DNA of 64,000 bases from Fulvimarina manganoxydans. GTDB lineage: Bacteria > Pseudomonadota > Alphaproteobacteria > Rhizobiales > Rhizobiaceae. The notes under the pieces are model-generated. The model made no database searches. It was not told where the DNA came from and saw only the letters and a list, made by a program, of their open reading frames with translations. The position numbers and the translations under genes are program-made. The first letter of the stretch is position 1. Every line of letters starts with the position of its first letter. Shown here piece after piece: positions 10,055 to 17,655 of the stretch. Location of the stretch: assembly GCF_900176465.1 (NCBI RefSeq), contig NZ_FWXR01000003.1, forward strand, positions 62,001-126,000, written 5' to 3'.

Positions 10055-10249
10055 ATGGCGACACTCGAGATCGACGACGCCCTGCTCGAGGAAGCGACGA
10101 CGCTTCTAAGGGCAAAAAACCCAAAGATGCTGATCGAAGAGGAACTTCGCGCCTCCGTACGCAGACGCAAAGCTCAACTGGAGCTTCTCGATCTCGGCGG
10201 GACGGTTGAATGGGAGGGTGATCTCGACGCCATGCGGCGAGACAAGTGA
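10055..10249 (+). CDS. vapB: VapB-type antitoxin
   Basis: A 64-aa protein starting MATLEIDDALLEEATTLLRA, with the look of a small ribbon-helix-helix antitoxin of the VapB family that includes a C-terminal toxin-blocking tail (residues about 45-64, with WEGDLDAMRRDK). CAGGAGAG lies just before the ATG at 10055. It binds and neutralises the VapC toxin encoded directly downstream and normally represses its own promoter. The stop codon overlaps the vapC start by four bases, so translation is coupled. Confidence 0.88.
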   Translation: MATLEIDDALLEEATTLLRAKNPKMLIEEELRASVRRRKAQLELLDLGGTVEWEGDLDAMRRDK

Positions 10250-10647
10250 TTCTGATCGACACCTCTGCCTGGATCGATCATCTGAATGGGCGCGCTACGC
10301 CGCAAATGGCCCTCGTCAGACAGGTGCTGGCAGACGAGGATATCGTGATCGGCGATGTCGTTCTTGTGGAACTGCTTCAGGGCGTGCGCGAGGATCGAGA
10401 GGCGGAGCGAATTCGAGCGTTGGTCCGGCAGCATCGAATGGAGGTCCTAGGCGGACCTCGAATCGCCGAACTCGCCGCCGCCAATTACCGCACCCTGCGC
10501 AGGCGCGGGCTCACCATTCGCGGGACGATCGATGTCGTCATCGCCACTTGGTGCATCGTCGACAGGGTCCCGATCATCCATCACGACAAGGATATGGGCG
10601 TGAGGGAGCGGGACCTTGGTCTTCTGGTCTATCGGCCGGAGGCGTGA
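10246..10647 (+). CDS. vapC: VapC-type PIN-domain ribonuclease toxin
   Basis: A 133-aa PIN domain. It starts at a GTG inside the vapB stop (GTGA overlap) and reads MILIDTSAWIDHLNG. The expected acidic residues are present: Asp5, a Glu in VLVELLQG (about residue 42), Asp in TIDVVIATW (about 94) and Asp in HHDKDM (about 113-115). PIN toxins cleave RNA, often initiator tRNA or rRNA loops. The pair sits between the ABC-F gene and a glutathione transferase without other mobile-element traces. All catalytic residues being present suggests an active system. Confidence 0.9.
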   Translation: MILIDTSAWIDHLNGRATPQMALVRQVLADEDIVIGDVVLVELLQGVREDREAERIRALVRQHRMEVLGGPRIAELAAANYRTLRRRGLTIRGTIDVVIATWCIVDRVPIIHHDKDMGVRERDLGLLVYRPEA

Positions 10648-10751
10648 CGTCAAAGGGCCAGCACCGTCGCATTGCCATAGGCCGGCGTGATAGACACGGG
10701 GACTGCCTCAGCGCCTTGCGCCGGCGCTTCCGAAATAAGGACCAGACCCCT

Positions 10752-11444
10752 ATGGCCATCAAGCTCTACGAACTCTGCGGACGCGATCCGGGACAGCTGT
10801 TTTCGCCCCATTGCTGGAAGGTTCGGCTCGCGCTCCGCCACAAGGGTCTCGATTTCGAAACCGTGCCGGTGCCGTTCACCAAGATTCCCGACGTGGAAGG
10901 CGGCGCCTCCAAGACGATTCCGGTCATTCGCGACGGTGACAAGGTCGTCGCCGATTCCTTCAAGATCGCCGAATATCTCGACGAGACCTATCCGAGCGCG
11001 CCGACGCTCTTTGGCGGGGAGGGCGGGCGCCAGCTCTCGCGCTTCGTCGAGAGCTGGTCCCAGCGGGTGATCCATCCGGCGCTCGCCAAGATGCTGATCC
11101 TCGATATCCACGACATCCTGAGCGACACTGATCAGGCCTATTTCCGCCAAAGCCGCGAAAAGGCGATCGGCAAGCCGCTGGAAACCATCGTCGAGGGACG
11201 GGAGGCCCATGTCGAAGCCTTTCTGAAATCGCTGGAGCCATTGCGCGGGCTCCTCGGCTCTCGCTCCTTCATCGGCGGCGAGACCCCGCTCTTTGCCGAT
11301 TTCATCGTCTTTGGGCCATTCCAATGGGCACGTGTCGCCTCCGCCTTTTCGATCCTGCCCAAGGCCGACCCAGTCGCCGAATGGTTCGAGCGCTGCCTCG
11401 ATCTTTACGAGGCCGAGGGGCGGAAGGTGCCGGCGGCCGCCTGA
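10752..11444 (+). CDS. Glutathione S-transferase family protein
   Basis: A 230-aa protein with a thioredoxin-like N-terminal domain (residues 1-80) and a helical C-terminal domain (90-210). The N-terminus reads [20 protein letters not shown], followed by a [16 protein letters not shown] helix. The [20 protein letters not shown] stretch is the glutathione-binding region with the cis-proline and the Asp-Ser pair. The frame is open upstream to 10206, but the overlap with vapBC and the domain boundary favour the ATG at 10752. The substrate cannot be predicted. It could act in detoxification or as a beta-etherase-like enzyme. Confidence 0.88.
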   Translation: MAIKLYELCGRDPGQLFSPHCWKVRLALRHKGLDFETVPVPFTKIPDVEGGASKTIPVIRDGDKVVADSFKIAEYLDETYPSAPTLFGGEGGRQLSRFVESWSQRVIHPALAKMLILDIHDILSDTDQAYFRQSREKAIGKPLETIVEGREAHVEAFLKSLEPLRGLLGSRSFIGGETPLFADFIVFGPFQWARVASAFSILPKADPVAEWFERCLDLYEAEGRKVPAAA

Positions 11445-11563
11445 CAACGGTCAATCCTCGCGGCGAAAGGCAAGCGCAGAGCCCGGCGGTGCTTGTCGCT
11501 GCGCCGCATCATCGTTATAGGGGCGCCAAATTCCCGTTCTCACACGAATTAAGGATTTGGACG

Positions 11564-11986
11564 ATGGCGATCGAACGCACCTTCTCGATGATCAAGCCGG
11601 ACGCGACCCGGCGCAACCTGACCGGCGCCATCATCAAGATGCTGGAAGAGGGCGGCCTGACCGTCGTCGCTTCCAAGCGCGTCTGGATGAGCCGCCGCGA
11701 GGCCGAAGGCTTCTACGCGGTCCACAAGGAGCGTCCCTTCTTCGGCGAGCTCGTCGACTTCATGTCGTCCGGCCCGACGGTCGTCCAGGTTCTCCAGGGC
11801 GAGAACGCGATCGCCCGCAACCGCGAGATCATGGGCGCCACCAACCCGGCCAACGCCGCCGAAGGCACGATCCGCAAGGAGCATGCCCTGTCGATCGGCG
11901 AGAATTCGGTCCACGGCTCCGACGCCCCCGAAACAGCCGCCGAGGAAATCGCCTACTGGTTCTCCGAGACCGAAATCGTCGGCTGA
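11564..11986 (+). CDS. ndk: Nucleoside diphosphate kinase
   Basis: A 140-aa enzyme that transfers the gamma phosphate from ATP to other nucleoside diphosphates. It starts [19 protein letters not shown]. The segment [20 protein letters not shown] contains the catalytic phospho-histidine in the family signature (N-x-x-H-G-S-D). The length matches the family exactly. AAGGA lies 9 bases before the ATG at 11564. A strong terminator follows at 12033, so it is probably a single-gene transcript. Confidence 0.96.
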   Translation: MAIERTFSMIKPDATRRNLTGAIIKMLEEGGLTVVASKRVWMSRREAEGFYAVHKERPFFGELVDFMSSGPTVVQVLQGENAIARNREIMGATNPANAAEGTIRKEHALSIGENSVHGSDAPETAAEEIAYWFSETEIVG

Positions 11987-12032
11987 GGCTGGCGAGGGGC
12001 GTTTTAGGCGCCTTTCGGATGGACGTCTTACG

Positions 12033-12068
12033 AAAACGCCCGCCGGTCGCATGACCGGCGGGCGTTTT
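12033..12068. terminator. Bidirectional rho-independent terminator between ndk and csbD
   Basis: A perfect 16-bp inverted repeat (arms AAAACGCCCGCCGGTC and its complement) with a GCAT loop. The right arm ends in TTTT and is followed by CATTTTC. Being symmetrical and flanked by A and T runs, it can end transcripts from ndk on the plus strand and from csbD on the minus strand. Confidence 0.9.
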
Positions 12069-12089
12069 CATTTTCAATTTGCTGGTGAA

Positions 12090-12275
12090 TCAGTCGAAAG
12101 CCTTGCGCACGGCGTCCTTGGCCTCACCGACTTTATCCTGCACTTTGCCCTTGTTCTTCTGGGCTGCGCCTTCTGCTTCGACGCGTTCATTTCCGGTGAC
12201 CTTGCCGATTGCCTCCTTCACCGACCCGACAATCTCGTCCTTCTTTCCTTCCATGCGATTCTTGTCCATTTTCAT
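12090..12275 (-). CDS. CsbD family stress-response protein
   Basis: A 61-aa, highly charged protein starting MKMDKNRMEGKKDEIVGSVK and ending in VGEAKDAVRKAFD. The pattern of G-K-x-K-E-x-x-G and G-x-A-x-x-x-x-G-K-x-Q repeats is that of the CsbD family, small proteins often induced in general stress. Their molecular function is unknown. It is convergent with ndk and shares its terminator. An AGGAG-like sequence (TAGGAGATGAAA) precedes the start. Confidence 0.87.
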   Translation of the reverse strand: MKMDKNRMEGKKDEIVGSVKEAIGKVTGNERVEAEGAAQKNKGKVQDKVGEAKDAVRKAFD

Positions 12276-12459
12276 CTCCTAAGCTTGATCGAGCAGCGCC
12301 CCGAGGAGATGGGCTTACTTGCTCGCATGCTTTCAAAGATATGATCTGAACAGTCTTCGCGTAGGTTTGTTTGCATCAGGCACACAGATGCCAATCGTTC
12401 TTTTTGCATCTTTCGCGCGGCAAGCCTCGTCTCATCGAGTGCTGCGGGTGAGGGCGAGC

Positions 12460-13965
12460 CTATCGCCTTTTCGCTCCTCGCTGGCGTTCTGGGTCCGGAC
12501 CGTCAATTCCTCGCTCGCGAGCCCAGACGATAGCTTCGCTGCGTCGATGCACATCGATCTTGCCGTAGATCCGGGCGACGTGATTGCGGATCGTGCTTTT
12601 GGCGAGACAGAGCCGATCGGCGATTTCCGCGTCGGCGAGCCCCAGAGATACGTAACTCAGAACCTCGCGTTCCTTGGCTGTAAGATCCGACAGACCGGCC
12701 TTCGTCTTTCCGTCCGGCTGCGGAGAACGCATATTGGCGAGCTTGTCCATCACGTTCCGGCTGAACCACTTCGTGTCGCTCATCACGGCCTCGATGGCGT
12801 TGACGAGTTCAGTCTCGGACGTCTTTCGCCGCGTTATATCCTGGAAGACGTCGAGCACGCAGGTCTCGCCACCGATCACCACGGTCTCGGCGGATACGAG
12901 ACAGTCGTGGATCGTACCATCCTTCGATTTGAGCTTTGCTTCGTAGCCGCGAAAGCCGCCCGTCTCGACGAGTTCCTTCTCCAATTTGCGGCGCGTTTCG
13001 GATGTATCCCAGAGTTCGATCTCGGCGGGACTGCGCCCGATGACTTCCTCCACGGACCAACCGGTATCCTTCAAGAACGCGTCATTAACATCGAGAATGC
13101 GAAAGCCGTCCAGCGTCGTGATCTTCATCGGCACCGGGGCAAGACGAAACGTCTTGGCGAACTTCTCCTCGCTGTTTCGAATAGCGCTCTCAGCCTTTCG
13201 GCGCGGTTCGAGATCGGCAAATGTGAAGAGCATGCATTTTTCATCGCCGATCTCGATCGGCTGGCCGGCTACGATGACGAGTTTCGACTCGCCTTCGGGC
13301 AATTGCAGGCAGGCCTCCATCTGGGGGACCGTCGCCCAATCGGCGAGGCGCTGCTTACCGAGATCGCGCTTCTCGGCCGCCTCCATCACATCGAGGTCGT
13401 AGACCGAACGGCCGATGATGTTCTCGCGCGAATAGCCGGTCATATCGAGAAACCCTTGGTTTGCTCGAATGTAGCGCAGGTCGGAAATGCGGCAGATCAG
13501 GGCGGGAGCGGGATTCGCATTGAAGGCTCGTTCGAAGCGATCAACCGCTTGGATTTCGTCCGTCGCATCGGTGATGACGAGGACGAGGCAGTCCGGTGCA
13601 TCTTCCGCATCGGTCAGGACGAGGCTGCGGACCCTGTGGACCCATTCCGGTTCGTCGACGCCTGCTCGCGAGACTTCCACGATGACATCGGCGAAGATTT
13701 CGCCCGCAACGACCCGGTCGGCCGGGTAAGCGCCGTCGACGACAGTATGGTTGTTGCGGTAGCGAAGCCGGAAGCGGTCGCGGTATCCATCGACGGTCTT
13801 TCCGAGGTCGTCGACGGATGAGACACCATGCATCAGAAGCGCAGCCTCGTTTGCCCAGCTAATCGTCTGATCGGGGTCAATGAGAATGACACCCTCGTCG
13901 AGACCTGCGATGATCTGCTGCAATTGGCGGCGTTCCACGGCCGCCCCGACGCTGATCGCGTCCAT
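12460..13965 (-). CDS. PAS-domain sensory transcription factor with C-terminal LuxR-type HTH
   Basis: A 501-aa protein with at least three PAS-type regions: about 13-110 with IIAGLDEGVILIDPDQ, 125-240 with TGYSRENIIGRSVYDLDVME, and 255-370 with TGWSVEEVIGRSPAEIE. A LuxR/FixJ-type helix-turn-helix follows at about 430-492 with LTAKEREVLSYVSLGLADAE and STIRNHVARIYGKI. It has no kinase or receiver domain, so it looks like a one-component sensor that binds a ligand or redox signal and DNA directly. The frame runs up to 14118, but AAGGAA before the ATG at 13965 favours the shorter form. The signal and target genes are unknown. Confidence 0.85.
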   Translation of the reverse strand: MDAISVGAAVERRQLQQIIAGLDEGVILIDPDQTISWANEAALLMHGVSSVDDLGKTVDGYRDRFRLRYRNNHTVVDGAYPADRVVAGEIFADVIVEVSRAGVDEPEWVHRVRSLVLTDAEDAPDCLVLVITDATDEIQAVDRFERAFNANPAPALICRISDLRYIRANQGFLDMTGYSRENIIGRSVYDLDVMEAAEKRDLGKQRLADWATVPQMEACLQLPEGESKLVIVAGQPIEIGDEKCMLFTFADLEPRRKAESAIRNSEEKFAKTFRLAPVPMKITTLDGFRILDVNDAFLKDTGWSVEEVIGRSPAEIELWDTSETRRKLEKELVETGGFRGYEAKLKSKDGTIHDCLVSAETVVIGGETCVLDVFQDITRRKTSETELVNAIEAVMSDTKWFSRNVMDKLANMRSPQPDGKTKAGLSDLTAKEREVLSYVSLGLADAEIADRLCLAKSTIRNHVARIYGKIDVHRRSEAIVWARERGIDGPDPERQRGAKRR

Positions 13966-14136
13966 GACTTCGTGTTCCTTCGTAGCATTTGTATAGTGAG
14001 GGCTGAAATCCGGCCGGCCCAACTCCCTTGGTCGGCTATGGAAATGGGGGCCTTCGACCCTTGGGCCAGAAACGAGGCTCGGCGATCTGGTAGCCAGACC
14101 GCCGAGCCAAGACGACACGCTATTTGAAGCGAAGTT

Positions 14137-15030
14137 TTAGTAGCCGCGTGCGCTGTAGCGAACCGGAACGGCGCCGCTGCGACCGCCAAGGAAGCCGGCT
14201 CCGGCGCCGAGCACGAGGCCTAGAGCGGCCAGCAAAGAGCCCGTCGAGATGACGGACGCCGTGGCTTCGGCTGCCTCGGTCGCGGTCTGTTTCGCGGACT
14301 GGACGGCGTCCTGGTACTGCTGCTCCATCTGGGTCACCTGTTGGCGTGCCTGATCGACAGGGATGCCACGCGCTTCCGCAAGAGCCTGTGCGGCCTGATT
14401 GCGTGCCTGCTCCGCGCCGTCTTCGCCCGCCGTTACGACGGATCGAATGGCATCCACCGCCCTTGCCTGAAGCGCTTCAGGATCGGTGCCGGTGGAGCGG
14501 ACCTGTTCGCGGATCGCATCGAGCGGATTGGCATTGGCGAGGGCAGGGGCCGCCGACTGGATGGCACTCTGGCCAAGGTTGCCGACAGCGGATGTGACGC
14601 CGCCGATGGCTCCGCCGACGAGCGAGCCCACGGTCGTCGTCAGGAGATAAAGAACGAGCAACGTCGTAAAGGCCCAGGTCGTCAAGCCATGCAAGCCCGC
14701 AGCCAGTCGGTCGGCGCGGCCGGACATGCGCGCAGCGATGTAGCCACCAGCAAAGGCGGAGATCAGCGCGGATGCGACCGTCCATACGGCCGCGCCGATC
14801 GAAAAGCCCGTGGCGGACGGGTTACTTGAAGCAGATCCGGTCGGATCAATTGCCGCGATGCCGATCCCGGCACCCAGAAGCGTCAAGATCACCTGTGTCA
14901 CAAGCGCGATCGTCACGCCGGCGAAGATCGCACCCCATGACACCTTGTTCAAAAGCGTTGCCTGCATTCCGGCATCGGAGGCTGCCGCTCGGGCTGGGCT
15001 GTTGACGATGAGCGTATCGGACGTCGTCAT
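14137..15030 (-). CDS. Multi-pass membrane protein of unknown function
   Basis: About 297 aa. It has hydrophobic segments at roughly residues 28-58, 75-97, 112-150 and 270-290. Between about 150 and 265 lies an Ala/Gln-rich, probably coiled-coil stretch (EQARNQAAQALAEARGIPVD). Similar proteins in rhizobia are sometimes labelled PhnA-like, but no function is established. The start was set at 15030 because the AAGGAG site (minus strand, 15040-15045) is nine bases from this ATG and only three from the ATG at 15036. It lies upstream of, and in the same direction as, the PAS-LuxR regulator. Nothing recognisable fills the 340 bp between it and nadE. Confidence 0.7.
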   Translation of the reverse strand: MTTSDTLIVNSPARAAASDAGMQATLLNKVSWGAIFAGVTIALVTQVILTLLGAGIGIAAIDPTGSASSNPSATGFSIGAAVWTVASALISAFAGGYIAARMSGRADRLAAGLHGLTTWAFTTLLVLYLLTTTVGSLVGGAIGGVTSAVGNLGQSAIQSAAPALANANPLDAIREQVRSTGTDPEALQARAVDAIRSVVTAGEDGAEQARNQAAQALAEARGIPVDQARQQVTQMEQQYQDAVQSAKQTATEAAEATASVISTGSLLAALGLVLGAGAGFLGGRSGAVPVRYSARGY

Positions 15031-15370
15031 TTCCATTTACTCCTTCATACTCAGGGGTTCCGTCACATCGGAACGTCCTGACCAAAGATGGAATGACATT
15101 CAGGCCTACACAGAAGCGCCTGCATCAGTTGGATTGATGCGGATGGTTCTTTTTTAGGCAGCCACGGACAATCGATCCGCCTTGGCGAAATGAGGGCTCG
15201 TTCTGGCTTAAGAGTCCGTCCCGGCGCCACGAACATCGGTTGACAGAACGACGCATGTCCAGGATCAGCCACGGCCATGGCGGGGCAGCGGTGTGTTTCA
15301 TGAGCCGGTTACTACCGGTCGACCATCTGCGCGATCTGCATCGAATACTCTCTTTGCGCCTCTCCTCGTC

Positions 15371-17440
15371 TCACCCCCGCCCCATCGCTGCCCGCAATTC
15401 CTTGATCCACGCGGCCGCGCTGGAATCCGACGGCGCGCGCCAGTCGCCTCTGGGCGACAGGCTGCCGCCGGCCGAGACCTTGGGGCCGTTGGGGATCGCC
15501 GAGCGTTTGAATTGCGAGGTCTGGAAGAAGCGGAAGAGGAATTTCTCGAGCCAGAATGTGATCGTATCGAGGTCGTATTCGCGCTTCTTCGCGTCTGGAA
15601 AGCCGATCGGCCAGCGGCCCGTTGTCTTGTCCCGCCAGGCTTGATGGGCGAGGAAGGCGACCTTGGAGGGGGCGAAGCCGTAGCGCAGGATGTGGAAGAG
15701 GAAGAAGTCGTTGAGCTCGTAAGGGCCGATCTTCTCTTCCGTGCTTTGAAGGCCGCCTTGGGCGTCCGCCGGCACAAGTTCGGGGGAGATCTCCGTGTCC
15801 AGAATGGCGGTGAGGACGGCGTCGGTCGTCTCGTCGAACTGGCCGGAGGTGACGCACCAGCGGATGAGATATTGGATCAGCGTCTTCGGAACGCCGCTAT
15901 TGACGGCGTAATGGCTCATCTGGTCGCCGACGCCATAAGTACACCAGCCGAGCGCGAGCTCCGACAGGTCTCCCGTGCCGATGACGAAGCCGTTCCGCTG
16001 ATTGGCGAGGCGGAAGAGATAGTCGGTGCGCAGCCCCGCCTGGACGTTTTCGAAGGTGATGTCATAGACCGGCTCGCCATCGGCGAAAGGATGGCCCATG
16101 TCGGACAGCATCTGGCGCGCCGCCGGGCGGATATCGATCTCGGCGGCCGAAATCCCCATGGCCTCCATCAGCTTCCAGGCATTGGATTTCGTCGCATCGC
16201 CGGTCGCAAAGCCCGGCATGGTGAAGCCGAGAATGTTCTTGCGCGAGACGCCCATCCGGTCGCAGGCTTTCGCCGCGACGATCAAGGCATGGGTCGAATC
16301 GAGGCCGCCCGAAATGCCGATGACCATCGTGTCGCCCGGCGTTGCCTCAAAGCGGGTGACGAGCGCGTCCACCTGGATGTTGAAGGCCTCATAGCAGTCC
16401 TGGTCGAGCCGCTCGGGCGTGTTCGGCACGAAGGGAAAGCGCCGGATCGGGCGATGAAAACCGATATCGCCGGACGCCAAACCCTGTTCGAAGGCGATGC
16501 GCCGGAAGCGCGTCTCGGGATGGCCGCGCCGCGCCGCCGCATCGTTGAAGGTCGGCATGCGCATGCGCTCTTGGAGAACCCGGTTGCAGTCGACATCGGC
16601 GATCAGAAGCTCGCCCCCACGCGAAAAGCGCTCGGATTCGGCGAGGAGATCGCCAAGCTCGTAGATCTCCCCCTGGCCGTCCCAGGCGAGATCGGTCGTG
16701 CTCTCGCCATGGCCGGCCGCCGAATAGGCATAGACGCCGAGACAGCGCATGGATTGGGAGGCAGACAGAAGATGGCGGTCGTGGCTCTTGCCGATGGTGA
16801 TGTTGGAGGCTGACAGGTTGCAAAGCACCGTCGCGCCGGCGAGGGCACCATCGATCGAGGGCGGGAAGGGCGCCCAATAATCCTCACAGATCTCGATATG
16901 GACGACGAAGCCCGGCCGGTCGCTGGCGGCAAAGAGAAGGTCCGGGCCGAAGGGCACGGTCTCTCCGCCGATCTCGATCGTTAAGCCGTCGGTGCCATCG
17001 CCCGAGGCAAACCAGCGCTTCTCGTAATATTCCCGATAGTTCGGCAGATAGATCTTCGGCACGACGCCGAGAATGCGGCCGCGATGGATCGCAACGGCGC
17101 AATTGTAGAGCCGGCCATTGCGGCTGAGCGCGGCGCCGATCAGGAGGACCGGCTTAAGGTCTTCACTGGCAGCGCGGATCGACTCGATCCCGGCAAGCGT
17201 CGCGAGAAGCGTCGCCTCCTGAAGATGGAGGTCGTCATTGGCATAGCCGGTGAGAGAGAGTTCGGGAAAGACGACCACATCCACGTCGCGCTGGGAAGCC
17301 TCCCGCGCCTGCGCCTCGATCGCCCTGCCATTGCCCGCCGGGTCGCCATTGCGGGCCGACGGCGTTGCGACGGCGATCCGGGCAAAGCCATGCCGATGGA
17401 TCGAGAAGAAGCTGTCGGGGACGGGGGGCTGCGCTGTCAT
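15371..17440 (-). CDS. nadE: Glutamine-dependent NAD+ synthetase
   Basis: A 689-aa two-domain enzyme that makes NAD+ from nicotinic acid adenine dinucleotide. The N-terminal nitrilase-type glutaminase (about 10-300) has VFPELSLTGYANDDL with the catalytic Glu and HIEICEDYWAPF with the catalytic Cys. The C-terminal synthetase (about 340-640) has the PP-loop motif GISGGLDSTHALIV. The length matches the long glutamine-dependent class. It diverges from the acyl-CoA synthetase gene at 17656, and the 215 bp between them should carry both promoters. Confidence 0.95.
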   Translation of the reverse strand: MTAQPPVPDSFFSIHRHGFARIAVATPSARNGDPAGNGRAIEAQAREASQRDVDVVVFPELSLTGYANDDLHLQEATLLATLAGIESIRAASEDLKPVLLIGAALSRNGRLYNCAVAIHRGRILGVVPKIYLPNYREYYEKRWFASGDGTDGLTIEIGGETVPFGPDLLFAASDRPGFVVHIEICEDYWAPFPPSIDGALAGATVLCNLSASNITIGKSHDRHLLSASQSMRCLGVYAYSAAGHGESTTDLAWDGQGEIYELGDLLAESERFSRGGELLIADVDCNRVLQERMRMPTFNDAAARRGHPETRFRRIAFEQGLASGDIGFHRPIRRFPFVPNTPERLDQDCYEAFNIQVDALVTRFEATPGDTMVIGISGGLDSTHALIVAAKACDRMGVSRKNILGFTMPGFATGDATKSNAWKLMEAMGISAAEIDIRPAARQMLSDMGHPFADGEPVYDITFENVQAGLRTDYLFRLANQRNGFVIGTGDLSELALGWCTYGVGDQMSHYAVNSGVPKTLIQYLIRWCVTSGQFDETTDAVLTAILDTEISPELVPADAQGGLQSTEEKIGPYELNDFFLFHILRYGFAPSKVAFLAHQAWRDKTTGRWPIGFPDAKKREYDLDTITFWLEKFLFRFFQTSQFKRSAIPNGPKVSAGGSLSPRGDWRAPSDSSAAAWIKELRAAMGRG

Positions 17441-17655
17441 GAAGCATCCGGATCGTCGAGACTTGCGTTACGCCTCTTATATGGCCTGGCTTGGGCGCCC
17501 GTGAACCTTTTCATGGCTGGCTCTGAAAAGGCCGAGCGCCATGACCTCGATCATTGTTCCGTCGCGCGATGGCGCTAAGTTGCAATGACAAAAGGCGCTG
17601 GCTCGGGGAGGAAGAGAAGCGCAGAGTTCCGATCGCAGAGACAGGCGAGACCTTT

